Of a DNA stretch of 64,000 nucleotides, positions 33,666 to 42,596 are shown piece after piece. The DNA comes from Devosia salina. GTDB lineage: Bacteria; Pseudomonadota; Alphaproteobacteria; Rhizobiales; Devosiaceae. The stretch's first letter is position 1. Each line of letters starts with the position of its first letter. The notes under the pieces are model-generated. The model was not told the DNA's origin, did not search any database, and worked only from the letters and a program-made list of their open reading frames with translations. The stretch covers positions 3,835,501 through 3,899,500 of the forward strand of contig NZ_CP080590.1 in assembly GCF_019504385.1 (NCBI RefSeq), written 5' to 3'. The position numbers and the translations under genes are program-made.

Positions 33666-35153
33666 ATGCAAGATATCCTTCTCCGAATGCGTGCCGAGTG
33701 GTTCGGCAATATCCGCGGCGACATTCTCGCCGGCCTTGTCGTTGCCCTCGCCCTGATCCCAGAGGCGATCGCCTTTTCAATTATAGCCGGCGTCGATCCC
33801 AAGGTCGGCCTCTATGCCTCGTTCTCGATAGCCGTGCTGATCGCCTTTGTCGGCGGTCGCCCGGGAATGATTTCGGCCGCAACCGCCGCAACCGCCGTGC
33901 TCATGATCACCCTGGTCAAGGACCACGGTCTCGAATACCTGTTGGCCGCGACGGTGCTGGCTGGTCTGTTGCAAATCGCGGCAGGGTTTTTGAAGCTCGG
34001 CTATGTCATGCGCTTCGTCTCGAAGTCGGTGATGACCGGCTTCGTCAACGCGCTGGCCATCCTCATTTTCATGGCCCAGCTACCCGAGCTGACGAATGTT
34101 ACCTGGCTGACCTATGTGATGGTCGCCGGTGGGCTGGCCATCATTTACCTCTTCCCGCGCATCACCAAGGCCATTCCGTCGCCCCTCGTCTGCATCGTTG
34201 TGCTGACTGCGCTCTCCATGATCCTCAACATGGACCTGCGCACCGTTGGCGACATGGGCGACTTGCCCGACACGCTGCCGGTGTTCCTGATCCCGCAGAT
34301 TCCGCTCACCCTCGAAACGCTGATGATCATCCTGCCCTATTCGGCAGCCGTGGCGGTGGTGGGCCTCCTTGAATCCCTGATGACGGCACAGATCGTCGAC
34401 GAGCTGACCGACACCAAGAGCAACAGAAACCAGGAATGCATCGGCCAGGGCATTGCCAATACCGCCACCGGCTTTATCGGCGGCATGGCTGGCTGCGCCA
34501 TGATCGGGCAGTCAATCATCAATGTGAAGTCGGGCGGTCGCGGGCGTCTGTCGACCTTTATGGCCGGCGTGTTCCTGCTGTTCATGATCCTGGTGCTGGG
34601 TGATCTCGTCAGCCAGATCCCTATGGCTGCACTGGTGGCCATCATGATCATGGTCTCGATCGGCACCTTTTCCTGGAGCTCGATCAAGAACCTGGCCCTG
34701 CACCCGCGCAGCTCATCCATCGTCATGATCGCGACGGTGGTGACCGTGATCTACACCCACAATCTGGCCATCGGCGTACTCATCGGCGTGCTGCTCTCGG
34801 GCATCTTCTTTGCCTGGAAGATCTCGCAGATCTTCCGCATCACCTCGGAACTGTCAGCCGATGGACGTGAACGGACTTACAAGGTCGAAGGCCAGGTCTT
34901 CTTTGCGTCAGCAGAGGATTTCACAGGCGCCTTCGACTTCAAGGAAAGCCTCGAAAAGGTCACCATCGACGTTACCCACGCTCATATCTGGGACATTTCC
35001 AGCGTCCAGGCTCTCGACATGATCGTCCTCAAATTCCGGCGCGAGGGTGCCGAGGTCAATCTTGTCGGCATGAACGAAGCCAGCGAGACCATCGTCGACC
35101 GGCTGGCCATCCACGATAAGCCCGGGGCGCTTGAACGCCTCATGGGTCACTAG
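33666..35153 (+). CDS. SulP-family anion transporter with STAS domain
   Basis: A 495-residue inner-membrane protein. The N-terminal region has the SulP pattern (NIRGDILAGLVVALALIPEAIAFSIIAGVDPKVGLYASF, then GMISAATAATAVLM) and about 10-12 hydrophobic segments. A C-terminal STAS domain of about 90 residues follows (VFFASAEDFTGAF, VTIDVTHAHIWDISSVQALDMIVLKFR). The family carries sulfate, bicarbonate or dicarboxylates; the sequence does not decide which. It is followed after 14 bp by a universal stress protein gene with a good ribosome-binding site (AGGAGA), so the two are probably co-transcribed. Confidence 0.93.
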   Translation: MQDILLRMRAEWFGNIRGDILAGLVVALALIPEAIAFSIIAGVDPKVGLYASFSIAVLIAFVGGRPGMISAATAATAVLMITLVKDHGLEYLLAATVLAGLLQIAAGFLKLGYVMRFVSKSVMTGFVNALAILIFMAQLPELTNVTWLTYVMVAGGLAIIYLFPRITKAIPSPLVCIVVLTALSMILNMDLRTVGDMGDLPDTLPVFLIPQIPLTLETLMIILPYSAAVAVVGLLESLMTAQIVDELTDTKSNRNQECIGQGIANTATGFIGGMAGCAMIGQSIINVKSGGRGRLSTFMAGVFLLFMILVLGDLVSQIPMAALVAIMIMVSIGTFSWSSIKNLALHPRSSSIVMIATVVTVIYTHNLAIGVLIGVLLSGIFFAWKISQIFRITSELSADGRERTYKVEGQVFFASAEDFTGAFDFKESLEKVTIDVTHAHIWDISSVQALDMIVLKFRREGAEVNLVGMNEASETIVDRLAIHDKPGALERLMGH

Positions 35154-35167
35154 GAGGAGAACGAAAA

Positions 35168-36022
35168 ATGGCAAAACTCATAGCCTTCATCGACGGCTCG
35201 ACCTATGCCCAGAGCGTGCTCGACCACGCCGCCTGGGTGGCCACCACCATTGGTGCCAGCGTCGACGTCGTCCATGTCATTGGCCGCCGCGATCTTTCCA
35301 GCACACCCGCAGATCTTTCGGGAAGCCTGGAGCTCGGCGCCCGGACGAGCCTGCTCAACGAGTTGGCCGAGCACGATGCCCAACGTGCCAAGCTGGCGCA
35401 GCAGCGTGGTCGGCTGATTGTCGATGCCGGCGTCAAGCGCCTGCTCGAAGCGGGTGTCCCGAGCGCTATCGGCAAGCTGCGCAATGGCGACGTAGTCGAG
35501 GCCGTGCAGGAGCTCGAGAAAGAGGCCGACCTGATCGTGATCGGCAAGCGCGGCGAAGCCGCAGACTTTGCCAAGCTGCATCTGGGATCGAACCTTGAAC
35601 GCGTGGTGCGCACCAGCACCAAGCCGGTGCTGGTCGCCTCACGGGCCTTCCAGCCAGTCAAGCGCTTCCTCGTCGCCTTCGATGGTGGGCCCAGCGTGAT
35701 GAAGGCGATCAACCACATCGCCACCGGCAAGCTGTTTCCAGGATTGGAAGGTCACATGGTGACAGTTGGCAAGGACACGCCGGAAAGCCGCGGCAAGCTC
35801 GAAGCTGCCGCCAACGTACTGCGAAGCGCAGGCTACACCATCCATACCCTTATTGAGGATGGGGAACCGGAAAAAGTCATCGCCAGCCATGCAGAGGCCG
35901 ACCACATCGACCTCCTGGTCATGGGGGCCTACGGGCACTCGCGCATCCGCAGCTTTATCATCGGCAGCACTACGGCCGAGATGGTGCGGTCGGTGAAGCG
36001 TCCCGTGATGCTGTTCCGCTGA
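35168..36022 (+). CDS. Tandem universal stress protein (UspA)
   Basis: A 284-residue protein made of two Usp domains. The first (residues 1-145, LIAFIDGSTYAQSVLDHAAWVA, DLIVIGKRGEAADF) seems diverged. The second (about 158-284) keeps the typical end LLVMGAYGHSRIRSFIIGSTTAEMVRSVKRPVMLFR, close to the ATP-binding G-2X-G-9X-G(S/T) motif. It probably works with the SulP transporter encoded immediately upstream, a pairing seen elsewhere. Confidence 0.93.
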   Translation: MAKLIAFIDGSTYAQSVLDHAAWVATTIGASVDVVHVIGRRDLSSTPADLSGSLELGARTSLLNELAEHDAQRAKLAQQRGRLIVDAGVKRLLEAGVPSAIGKLRNGDVVEAVQELEKEADLIVIGKRGEAADFAKLHLGSNLERVVRTSTKPVLVASRAFQPVKRFLVAFDGGPSVMKAINHIATGKLFPGLEGHMVTVGKDTPESRGKLEAAANVLRSAGYTIHTLIEDGEPEKVIASHAEADHIDLLVMGAYGHSRIRSFIIGSTTAEMVRSVKRPVMLFR

Positions 36023-36028
36023 CGAGAC

Positions 36029-36057
36029 TGGCTGGCAGCGCGTGACGCCGCCAGCCA
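36029..36057. terminator. Hairpin between the usp and NYN genes
   Basis: TGGCTGGC and GCCAGCCA form a perfect 8-bp stem with a 13-nt loop, starting 6 bp after the usp stop. There is no U-run. It could be a weak terminator or an mRNA-stabilising structure. Confidence 0.4.
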
Positions 36058-36081
36058 CTGCACGAGGCAAGGAGCGAGATC

Positions 36082-36600
36082 ATGACAGAGCAAGGGAAGC
36101 GCATCCTGCTCATCGACGGAGCCCATTGCGACCGGCTCCGCAAGGTGCTCGGGATCGCCATTGACTTCGGCAGACTCAGAAACAGGTTGGCGGAAGCAGG
36201 AGCCATCGCGGCGGCCCACTATCACCGAGACCTGCGTGACGCCGAGGAGGCGCAGCGACAGGAGGGTTTCCTTGGCTGGTTGTCCCGCCATGATTTCGAA
36301 GTTCTGGGCGATGATAACAGCGAAATCGACGACCTCCCACGGGAGCGATACGGCACCAACCTGGTGGGCCTGGCCGTGGACGCGATGGAAGTCGCCCAGC
36401 CGGGGGACGAGGTTCTGCTCGTCGGGGCGGACATCAAGCTGACCCCTCTGGTAACCGCGCTGGTCGAGCGCGGGACAAAGGTCTCGCTGGTGTCGACACT
36501 GCATGCGCCACCCTCCATTGCGCCACACGAACAACTGGTCACCGAATGTTCGGGCTTCATTGACCTCTACGACCATCGCGAGATGATCGCTCGCACATGA
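36082..36600 (+). CDS. NYN-domain (PIN-like) putative ribonuclease
   Basis: A 172-residue protein. The start RILLIDGAHCDRLRKVLGIAIDFGRL and the later GTNLVGLAVDAMEVAQPGDEVLLVGADIKLTPLVTALVERGTKVSLVS follow the NYN/LabA fold, in which conserved Asp residues coordinate Mg2+ for RNA cleavage. Asp residues occur at the expected places (LLIDGA, LAVDAM, VGADIKL). It may be part of the usp/SulP stress block. Its RNA target is unknown. Confidence 0.78.
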   Translation: MTEQGKRILLIDGAHCDRLRKVLGIAIDFGRLRNRLAEAGAIAAAHYHRDLRDAEEAQRQEGFLGWLSRHDFEVLGDDNSEIDDLPRERYGTNLVGLAVDAMEVAQPGDEVLLVGADIKLTPLVTALVERGTKVSLVSTLHAPPSIAPHEQLVTECSGFIDLYDHREMIART

Positions 36601-37228
36601 TCCTCTGCCGTAAAGGCGCTACTTGGGAGAAGGTATCTTTGCCGATAGTATCGAGGTCACTGTCACTGTTTCAACGCTGGCGTCGGCGCCGGTTGGAACA
36701 GTACGCCTATGCCGCCGGGCTCTGGGTCCTCATGCGACTAACCCCGAGCCACTCCCGGGCTCGCATCCTGTCGTCCTGCTATCATAGGGGATTCATATGG
36801 TGGTTCATGAAGGAAACGGCGGCGGCACGGGGTGGTCGCTGGCACACAGACGCCGACGCCTCATTCGCGGTCGACCAGGCGATGGCCCGGCTTTTCCCGG
36901 AAAGCCTTGATACCCCGGATGGGAACACCAAGCCCCATCATCCCTCTGCCAGCTGTCGCCACTGTTCTGGCAGCAGGGCAGATGCCATCTCCTTGACCTA
37001 TATGACCCGGGGATTGGACGAAAATGGCAGCCCATCGACCAAAGGCAGCGGCGAATTTCTGATTGATGCAATACGCCATATCAGGGTCAGGTTCGCCTCG
37101 ACACTGTTATCGGTTTCGCCCTGGTGTTGGACCCTGGCGGTGATCTGATGAGGCGGACATGAACACCCTTCCGTTGAACAGTGCCGCGACTGAACTCTCG
37201 GGTGTGCAATGGCTATGGGAGAAGACCC
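36601..37228. other. Region without a confident gene
   Basis: A frame at 36597-37148 is open for 183 codons and overlaps the NYN stop as ATGA. Its translation is dominated by Arg/Ser/Trp-rich, low-quality sequence with no recognisable motif, so I do not call it. No other signal was seen. Confidence 0.4.
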
Positions 37229-37588
37229 ATGGTTGATCAGTTCGGCCCCAAGCACGCAACGCGTTTTGAGGCCCTTATCCGCGACGAACTCGCAGAATTG
37301 CAACGCCTCACCGAGGGCACCGAGGCGGATCGGGCACCCGTGCAGCTTGACCAGCAGAGCGTGGGGCGCCTGTCACGGATGGATGCCATGCAGGGCCAGG
37401 CTCTTGCTCAGGCCTCGGGTCAGCGACGCCAGGCGAGAAAGGTCGCATTGGAAATGGCGCTGCGGCGGCTGGAAACCGGCGAGTTCGGCGAGTGCCTGGA
37501 TTGTGGCGAGCCCATCGCGCTCAAGCGTCTCGAAATCGACCCGGCCGCGACGCTCTGCATATCCTGTGCTCAAAGGAGCGCTGGGTAG
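37229..37588 (+). CDS. DksA/TraR-type zinc-finger protein 2
   Basis: A 119-residue protein with an N-terminal helical region (FEALIRDELAELQRLTEGTEADRAPVQLDQQSVGRLSRMDAMQGQAL). The zinc finger CLDC-x17-CISC is of the DksA/TraR type, with an intact CX2CX17CX2C pattern. The ATG at 37229 with GGAGAAG upstream is chosen. It resembles the second class of short DksA-like proteins in alphaproteobacteria and probably modulates RNA polymerase. Confidence 0.85.
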   Translation: MVDQFGPKHATRFEALIRDELAELQRLTEGTEADRAPVQLDQQSVGRLSRMDAMQGQALAQASGQRRQARKVALEMALRRLETGEFGECLDCGEPIALKRLEIDPAATLCISCAQRSAG

Positions 37589-37694
37589 CGGCTCCCGCCG
37601 ATGTTAAGCTGACGGGACCTGCCTTGAGCCGACTCCTCGGCCAGCCTTTCATGCCCACTCATTTCTGCCGGCGTTCTGCCGGGAAAGTCATATC

Positions 37695-38966
37695 GTGTCT
37701 GTTATTGCCTTGCCGAAGTCTCCGCCCCTGTCCGAACTGACGGGTCGCCAGCTCCAATGGATTGCCGGTGGCGCCATGATGACGCTGGCGACAATGCCGG
37801 GGCAGACCAACTTCATCGCCCAGTTCAACACCGCGCTGAGGACCGAATTCGGGCTGAGCCACGGCGAATTCGGCGGCTATTACACGCTGGCCACACTCGC
37901 CAGCGCCAGCGTGCTGGTCTTCGCTGGAATCCTCGCCGACAAGATCCCGGCACGTCGCCTGGCCATCAGCTGCATGCTGGGTCTGGCCGCCACTGCACTC
38001 CTCATGGCCGGCGCGAGCCATGTCGCTATCCTGGTGGTGGCACTGGCGATGCTGCGCTTCTTCGGTCAGGGCATGCTGAGCCATGTCGCCATGACCACGA
38101 TGTCCCGATGGTTCAACCGCTTCCGTGGCCGAGCGCTGTCCTTCGCAGGGCTGGGCTATACGATCGGTGACGCCATCCTGCCATTCGTGCTGACGGTTTC
38201 CATCCTCGCCTTTGGCTGGCGCAATGTCTGGGCGGGCGCGGCAACCATGCTCGTTGGTCTGGTCGTTCCGGCGATCTGGTTCCTATTGCGCGACCCTCCC
38301 GAGGGGCGCAAGGGTCGTCCGGTCATTGCCAATCCGGATGGCATGGGCACGATGGAGCCAACTGGCAAACAATGGACGAGATCGCGCGTCCTGCGTGATC
38401 CGCTCTTTTATTTCCTGCTTCCGGGAATCATGGCACCCCCGGCGATCGGCACGCTCTACATCTTTCACCAAGCCCACCTAACCCAGGTGAAGGGTTGGGA
38501 CCTGACGACATTCACCGCCATGTTTCCCTTCCTGTCGCTCTCGGTGGCGGTGTCATCCATCGTCGCCGGGTTTCTGGTTGATCGTTTCGGATCGTGGCGC
38601 CTCATGCCAATCGTACTTCTGCCCCTCGCCGCAGCCAGCCTCATCCTGGGCACGGTTGCGCCAATATGGTCCGTCCCTATCGCTTTCATCTGCATCGGCA
38701 TGACGCAGGGTATGATGAACCCCGTGGTTGGAGCCCTATGGGTGGAGATATACGGCACGGCCCATATCGGTGCCATTCGATCGCTGGCCACCGCAGCCCT
38801 GGTTGCCGCCTCTGCCTTGGGTCCGGGCATTGCAGGCTACCTCATTGATGCAGGCGCACCGATCACGATCCAAACCTTCGGCTACGCGACCTATTGCGGC
38901 CTTGGTTCCATACTTTACCTGGTCCTCCAGTCCGCCATGTCTCGCCGGGTCGCAACCATCGTCTGA
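37695..38966 (+). CDS. Major facilitator superfamily transporter
   Basis: A 423-residue inner-membrane protein with about 12 hydrophobic segments, starting at a GTG. The first transmembrane region (MMTLATMPGQTNFIAQFNTALRTEFGLSHGEFGGYYTLATLASA) and the loop ADKIPARRLA, in the position of the MFS A-motif, support the family. RWFNRFRGRALSFAGLGYTIGDAI is also typical. The substrate cannot be inferred. It is probably monocistronic; a dispersed repeat follows its stop. Confidence 0.9.
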   Translation: MSVIALPKSPPLSELTGRQLQWIAGGAMMTLATMPGQTNFIAQFNTALRTEFGLSHGEFGGYYTLATLASASVLVFAGILADKIPARRLAISCMLGLAATALLMAGASHVAILVVALAMLRFFGQGMLSHVAMTTMSRWFNRFRGRALSFAGLGYTIGDAILPFVLTVSILAFGWRNVWAGAATMLVGLVVPAIWFLLRDPPEGRKGRPVIANPDGMGTMEPTGKQWTRSRVLRDPLFYFLLPGIMAPPAIGTLYIFHQAHLTQVKGWDLTTFTAMFPFLSLSVAVSSIVAGFLVDRFGSWRLMPIVLLPLAAASLILGTVAPIWSVPIAFICIGMTQGMMNPVVGALWVEIYGTAHIGAIRSLATAALVAASALGPGIAGYLIDAGAPITIQTFGYATYCGLGSILYLVLQSAMSRRVATIV

Positions 38967-38989
38967 AGGCCTTGCGGCTTCCAGAGGGG

Positions 38990-39054
38990 TGTCCGCTTAC
39001 AGGCAATCAGAATGAACCCGCTAGTGGCGGGAATGGGGCGCTTAGCTGCCCGTA
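38990..39054 (+). repeat. Dispersed intergenic repeat, copy after the MFS gene
   Basis: Begins with TGTCCGCTTACAGGCAATCA and ends with GGGAATGGGGCGCTTAGCTGCC. It fills most of the gap between two convergent genes. Confidence 0.6.
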
Positions 39055-39059
39055 ACGCC

Positions 39060-39950
39060 TCAGGTCAGAGAGCGTGAGAGGCCGCTCTGGGTGCGAAAGG
39101 CCTTGAACCGCTCAAGGGAGCGGATCGAATGACCTTCATCGATCGAGGCAAGATCGAGGATGATGGCATTGGCGATCGTCATGGGAACGACGAGCGACTG
39201 CGACTCACCCACAGCCCCGCGCGAGACAGCGATGTGGTGGTCGGGCGGGGGGCTGATCAGTACGCCCTTCAGGTCGGTAATCGCCATGGTCGTAGCCTTG
39301 GCCGAATGCGCGATGGCCCTGATCTCGTTCAGCACCGGCACCGATCGGCGGAAGGAGAAAAGCCAGAGCGTGTCCTTGCGCGTCATCTGGCTCAACACCT
39401 CGGGGAGTTGGTGCATGCGACTGCCGAGATCGACGCAAGGATAGCCAGAGCGATTGAGGCGCAAGGTCACCAGGGCCGAGAGAGAGGCAAAATGTCCGCG
39501 CCCGAAGACGAAAACGCGCCGGCTCTCGCGGATGCACTCGGCAAATCGGCGGATGTCACCGCCCGATACGCGCTGGCGGACCTGCTCGAGTGCGGCGATT
39601 TCGCTGTCGAGGATCGAAGAGAGAATGCCGCCGTCGTCCGCCTTGACGAGTCGCGCCGCCATTCGCGCAGCGGGACTGTCGAGGTCGCCCCCGCCCGCGA
39701 TCAGGCTCGACTGGATGAAGGTGCGAAATTCTGGATAGCCGGAAAAGCCAAGCCGGCGCGCCAGGCGAACCGCCGATGCCGGATGAACGCCCGCCCGGGA
39801 CGACACAGCCGCGCCATTGTCGATGGCAGCGCGCACCGGGTCCTGGGTGAGGACTTCGAGCAGGCGCTCGTCCGCCCGCGTCAGTCGCGTCGAATTGCGC
39901 GCGATGAGGTTCCGCAATGCCTCGGAAACCGTATCTTTCGTTTCGATCAC
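39060..39950 (-). CDS. RpiR-family transcriptional regulator
   Basis: A 296-residue protein. The N-terminal HTH_6 region (NSTRLTRADERLLEVLTQDPVRAAIDNGAAVSSRAGVHPASAVRLARRLGFSGYPEFR) is followed by a SIS domain (residues about 130-265, VFVFGRGHFASLSALVTLRL). The SIS domain normally binds a sugar phosphate. It is the last gene of the Ugp-like operon on the minus strand, after a 48-bp gap, and probably controls it in response to a phosphorylated ligand such as glycerol-3-phosphate (inference). Confidence 0.9.
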   Translation of the reverse strand: MIETKDTVSEALRNLIARNSTRLTRADERLLEVLTQDPVRAAIDNGAAVSSRAGVHPASAVRLARRLGFSGYPEFRTFIQSSLIAGGGDLDSPAARMAARLVKADDGGILSSILDSEIAALEQVRQRVSGGDIRRFAECIRESRRVFVFGRGHFASLSALVTLRLNRSGYPCVDLGSRMHQLPEVLSQMTRKDTLWLFSFRRSVPVLNEIRAIAHSAKATTMAITDLKGVLISPPPDHHIAVSRGAVGESQSLVVPMTIANAIILDLASIDEGHSIRSLERFKAFRTQSGLSRSLT

Positions 39951-39998
39951 GGACGATCCCGGCCTGGATGAAAAGGGACGCAGGTGTGCTTCCTGCCT

Positions 39999-41024
39999 TC
40001 AGGACAATTCAACACGCTTGCCGTCTTCATCGAAATAGAGCGCATGCGAAAGCTCGAGATTTACCCACAGGGCATCGCTCCCCTGTGGCATGTCCTTGCG
40101 CGCGCAGTTCAGCGTGATACGCCCGGCGGCACTCTCGCAATGAAGGATGACCGTCGCCCCGGTCATTTCCGAGAGCAGGAGCCGCACACCCAGCCCGTTG
40201 GCCGCCGGCTCCCCGGCATGAATGGACAGGTGCTCGGGGCGGAGGCCTATGGTCAGTCCCTCGGGTCCCGAATAGCCCGGCACCGCTTTTGCCGACAGAA
40301 AGTTCATCGGCGGCACGCCAAGGAACCCGGCGACGAACCGGTGCGCCGGCCGATCATAGATCGCCTCAGGCGTATCGAACTGCAACAGGTGCCCGTCCTT
40401 CATCACGGCGATGCGATCGGCCAGCGACAGGGCCTCGGTCTGGTCGTGGGTCACATAGACCATGGTGGCACCAAGTTGGCGATGCAGTTCCTTGACTTCA
40501 GTGCGCATGGCGATGCGCAATGCATTGTCGAGATTGGAGAGCGGCTCGTCCATCAGGAAGATGGAGCTCTTGCGCGCCATGGCCCGGCCCATGGCCACGC
40601 GCTGGCGTTGCCCGCCCGAGAGTGCGCCCGGCTTGCGCTCGAGATAGGGGTCGAGCTGTAGCATCCCGGCGACGCTCTCGGCGCGCGCGTTGCGTTCGCG
40701 CTTGGGCACGCCGCGCAGTTCGAGCCCGAAGGCGATGTTCTCGCGCACGCTCATATGCGGGTAGAGCGCATAGTTCTGGAAGATCATCGCAATATCGCGG
40801 TCCTGCGGCGGCAAGTCGTTGGCGCGGGTGCCGCCGATTTCGATATCGCCGCCATCGGCGCGCTCGAGCCCGGCAATGAGGCGCAAAAGCGTGGACTTGC
40901 CGCATCCGGAGGGGCCGACGATAACGATGAACTCCCCGGCTTCGATTGCCATCGACAGATCGTGGAGCACCGTCGGACCGCCGTGATAAGCCTTACGGAC
41001 GTTACGTAGCGCTATGGCGCTCAT
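39999..41024 (-). CDS. ugpC: Ugp/Mal-type ABC transporter ATP-binding protein
   Basis: A 341-residue ATPase. Walker A GPSGCGKST is near residue 39, the Q-loop is MIFQNYALYPHMSVRENIAFGL, the signature is ALSGGQRQRVAMGRAMA, Walker B is IFLMDEPLSNLD and the switch is VTHDQTEA. A C-terminal TOBE/OB segment follows (TIGLRPEHLSI). The start codon overlaps the stop of the phosphodiesterase gene as ATGA. It is assigned to the Ugp system by operon context; sequence alone does not separate UgpC from MalK. Confidence 0.9.
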   Translation of the reverse strand: MSAIALRNVRKAYHGGPTVLHDLSMAIEAGEFIVIVGPSGCGKSTLLRLIAGLERADGGDIEIGGTRANDLPPQDRDIAMIFQNYALYPHMSVRENIAFGLELRGVPKRERNARAESVAGMLQLDPYLERKPGALSGGQRQRVAMGRAMARKSSIFLMDEPLSNLDNALRIAMRTEVKELHRQLGATMVYVTHDQTEALSLADRIAVMKDGHLLQFDTPEAIYDRPAHRFVAGFLGVPPMNFLSAKAVPGYSGPEGLTIGLRPEHLSIHAGEPAANGLGVRLLLSEMTGATVILHCESAAGRITLNCARKDMPQGSDALWVNLELSHALYFDEDGKRVELS

Positions 41025-41770
41025 GCCGGCTGCCTCCCCGCTCGATTGTCGCGCAGAGCAATGGCCAGGCTCGGCCGGTCGGTCGTGAAGACCTTGATCC
41101 CCAGCCCAAGTGCCTTTTCGATCTGTTCGGCCGTATGTGCTGCCCAGCATCCAAAAGCGATTCCCGCGTCGTTGGCCGCCGCCATCAGCTCGGCGTCCGC
41201 CTCGTCGATGTGGACCCCGATCTCGGATATCGAGCGCGCGCGCACTATTTCAAAGAGCGCGGTTCTGCCGACGAGCCGCAAGACCTGCGGGCTAACCAGC
41301 CAGAGACAGGGCCGCTGCGTCACCGCACCGAGCTCCACCAGCGTATCGAGCAGGAACGACGAGAACCGCGTCCGCTCCAGCATACCGCCTTTGCGCAAGG
41401 TATCGACGACCCCTGGCACGAAGTTACTGTAGGCGCGGCCTTCGGCATCCGGCTTGATCTCGCAGCGGAACTCGACCGTGCTGTCGCGATAGATGTCGCA
41501 AAGCTCGTCCAGCGAGAGCGGATGCTCGCCGCCGCTGTAATTGATGGTCGCGGCCCGCACCTCGGCTTCGCTCAGCGTTGCGATCGCCCCGGTCTTGTCG
41601 GTGGTGCGCTCGAGCGTTGCATCGTGATGGACCATGATGGCGCCGTCGCGTGTCGGATGGACGTCGAATTCGACCTCCTCGAGCGCCATCTGCGCCGTCT
41701 TGCGAAATCCGGTGGGCGTGCTGTCGCCAAATTCGAGCGTGCCGCCGCGATGGGATGCGATGCGTGTCAT
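41021..41770 (-). CDS. ugpQ: Glycerophosphodiester phosphodiesterase
   Basis: A 249-residue cytoplasmic enzyme hydrolysing glycerophosphodiesters to glycerol-3-phosphate and an alcohol. The GDPD motifs are present: SHRGG (catalytic His/Arg), EVEFDVHPTRDGAIMVHHD with the metal-binding Glu/Asp and second catalytic His, and FRCEIKPD with a further Glu. It lies between the permease and ATPase genes, and this placement is the main evidence for an Ugp-type operon. Confidence 0.9.
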   Translation of the reverse strand: MTRIASHRGGTLEFGDSTPTGFRKTAQMALEEVEFDVHPTRDGAIMVHHDATLERTTDKTGAIATLSEAEVRAATINYSGGEHPLSLDELCDIYRDSTVEFRCEIKPDAEGRAYSNFVPGVVDTLRKGGMLERTRFSSFLLDTLVELGAVTQRPCLWLVSPQVLRLVGRTALFEIVRARSISEIGVHIDEADAELMAAANDAGIAFGCWAAHTAEQIEKALGLGIKVFTTDRPSLAIALRDNRAGRQPA

Positions 41771-41786
41771 CGTCTTTGTCCTTGTA

Positions 41787-42596
41787 TCATTTGACGGCGC
41801 CCATGGTGATGCCGCGCACCAGATGCCGCTCCACCAGGAAAAAGCCGAACAGGACCGGCAGGATGGTGATGGTCGAGGCCGCCATGACCAGCGGCCAGTC
41901 GATCAATCCTTCACCGGGGTTGACGCTGTAGAGCCTGGCGAGCCCGAGTTGCAGCGTATAGAGGTCTTCCTTGCCTACCGCGACGAGCGGCCAGATGTAG
42001 TTGTTCCACTCGCCAAGGAAGATGTAGAGCCCCATCGAGAAGATGGCGGGCCGCGAGATCGGCACGATCACCCGCCACAGGACCTGCAGCGGCCGTGCCC
42101 CGTCCATGTAAGCTGCCTCATCGAGTGCGCGCGGAATGCCGCGGATGTACTGGCGCAGGAAAAACGCGGCAAAGCCGTTGGAGATCGCGGGCAAAATGAG
42201 CCCGGCATAGGTATCGAGCAGGCCGACCCGCGCCAGGGTCAGATAGTTCGGAATGAGCGTGATGTGGCTCGGGATCATCAAAGTCGCCACCGTGATCCCG
42301 AAGAGCAGGTCGCGGCCCTTGAAGTCGAAGCGCGCGAAGGCAAACGCCGCCGTCGTCGAAACCGCCAGCCCCACCAGCGTCACCATGCCCGACACAATGA
42401 TCGAGTTGACGAGGTAGCGGGCGAAATTGAACTTGGTGACCGCCGTCCCATAGTTGCCCAGGCTGAATTCGAAGCCGCCGCGATAATAGGACTGCGCCGT
42501 CTGGAACGACATCCAGATCGAGTAGAGGACCGGCGACAGGAACAGGAGCCCGGCAACGAGCGCCAGCGCGGTCGTTGCGTTTTGCCTAAGCTTCAT
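41787..42596 (-). CDS. ugpE: ABC transporter permease (UgpE/MalG-like)
   Basis: A 269-residue protein with six hydrophobic segments. The C-terminal permease motif EAAYMDGARPLQVLWRVIVPISRPAIFS (residues about 165-192) is the EAA loop that contacts the ATPase. It overlaps the upstream permease by 11 bp. It pairs with that permease as a heterodimeric channel. Confidence 0.9.
   Translation of the reverse strand: MKLRQNATTALALVAGLLFLSPVLYSIWMSFQTAQSYYRGGFEFSLGNYGTAVTKFNFARYLVNSIIVSGMVTLVGLAVSTTAAFAFARFDFKGRDLLFGITVATLMIPSHITLIPNYLTLARVGLLDTYAGLILPAISNGFAAFFLRQYIRGIPRALDEAAYMDGARPLQVLWRVIVPISRPAIFSMGLYIFLGEWNNYIWPLVAVGKEDLYTLQLGLARLYSVNPGEGLIDWPLVMAASTITILPVLFGFFLVERHLVRGITMGAVK

Noticed and set aside
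36597..37148. Possible 183-residue protein overlapping the NYN stop as ATGA
   Set aside because: The translation lacks any motif and looks non-coding; the ATGA overlap alone is too weak.
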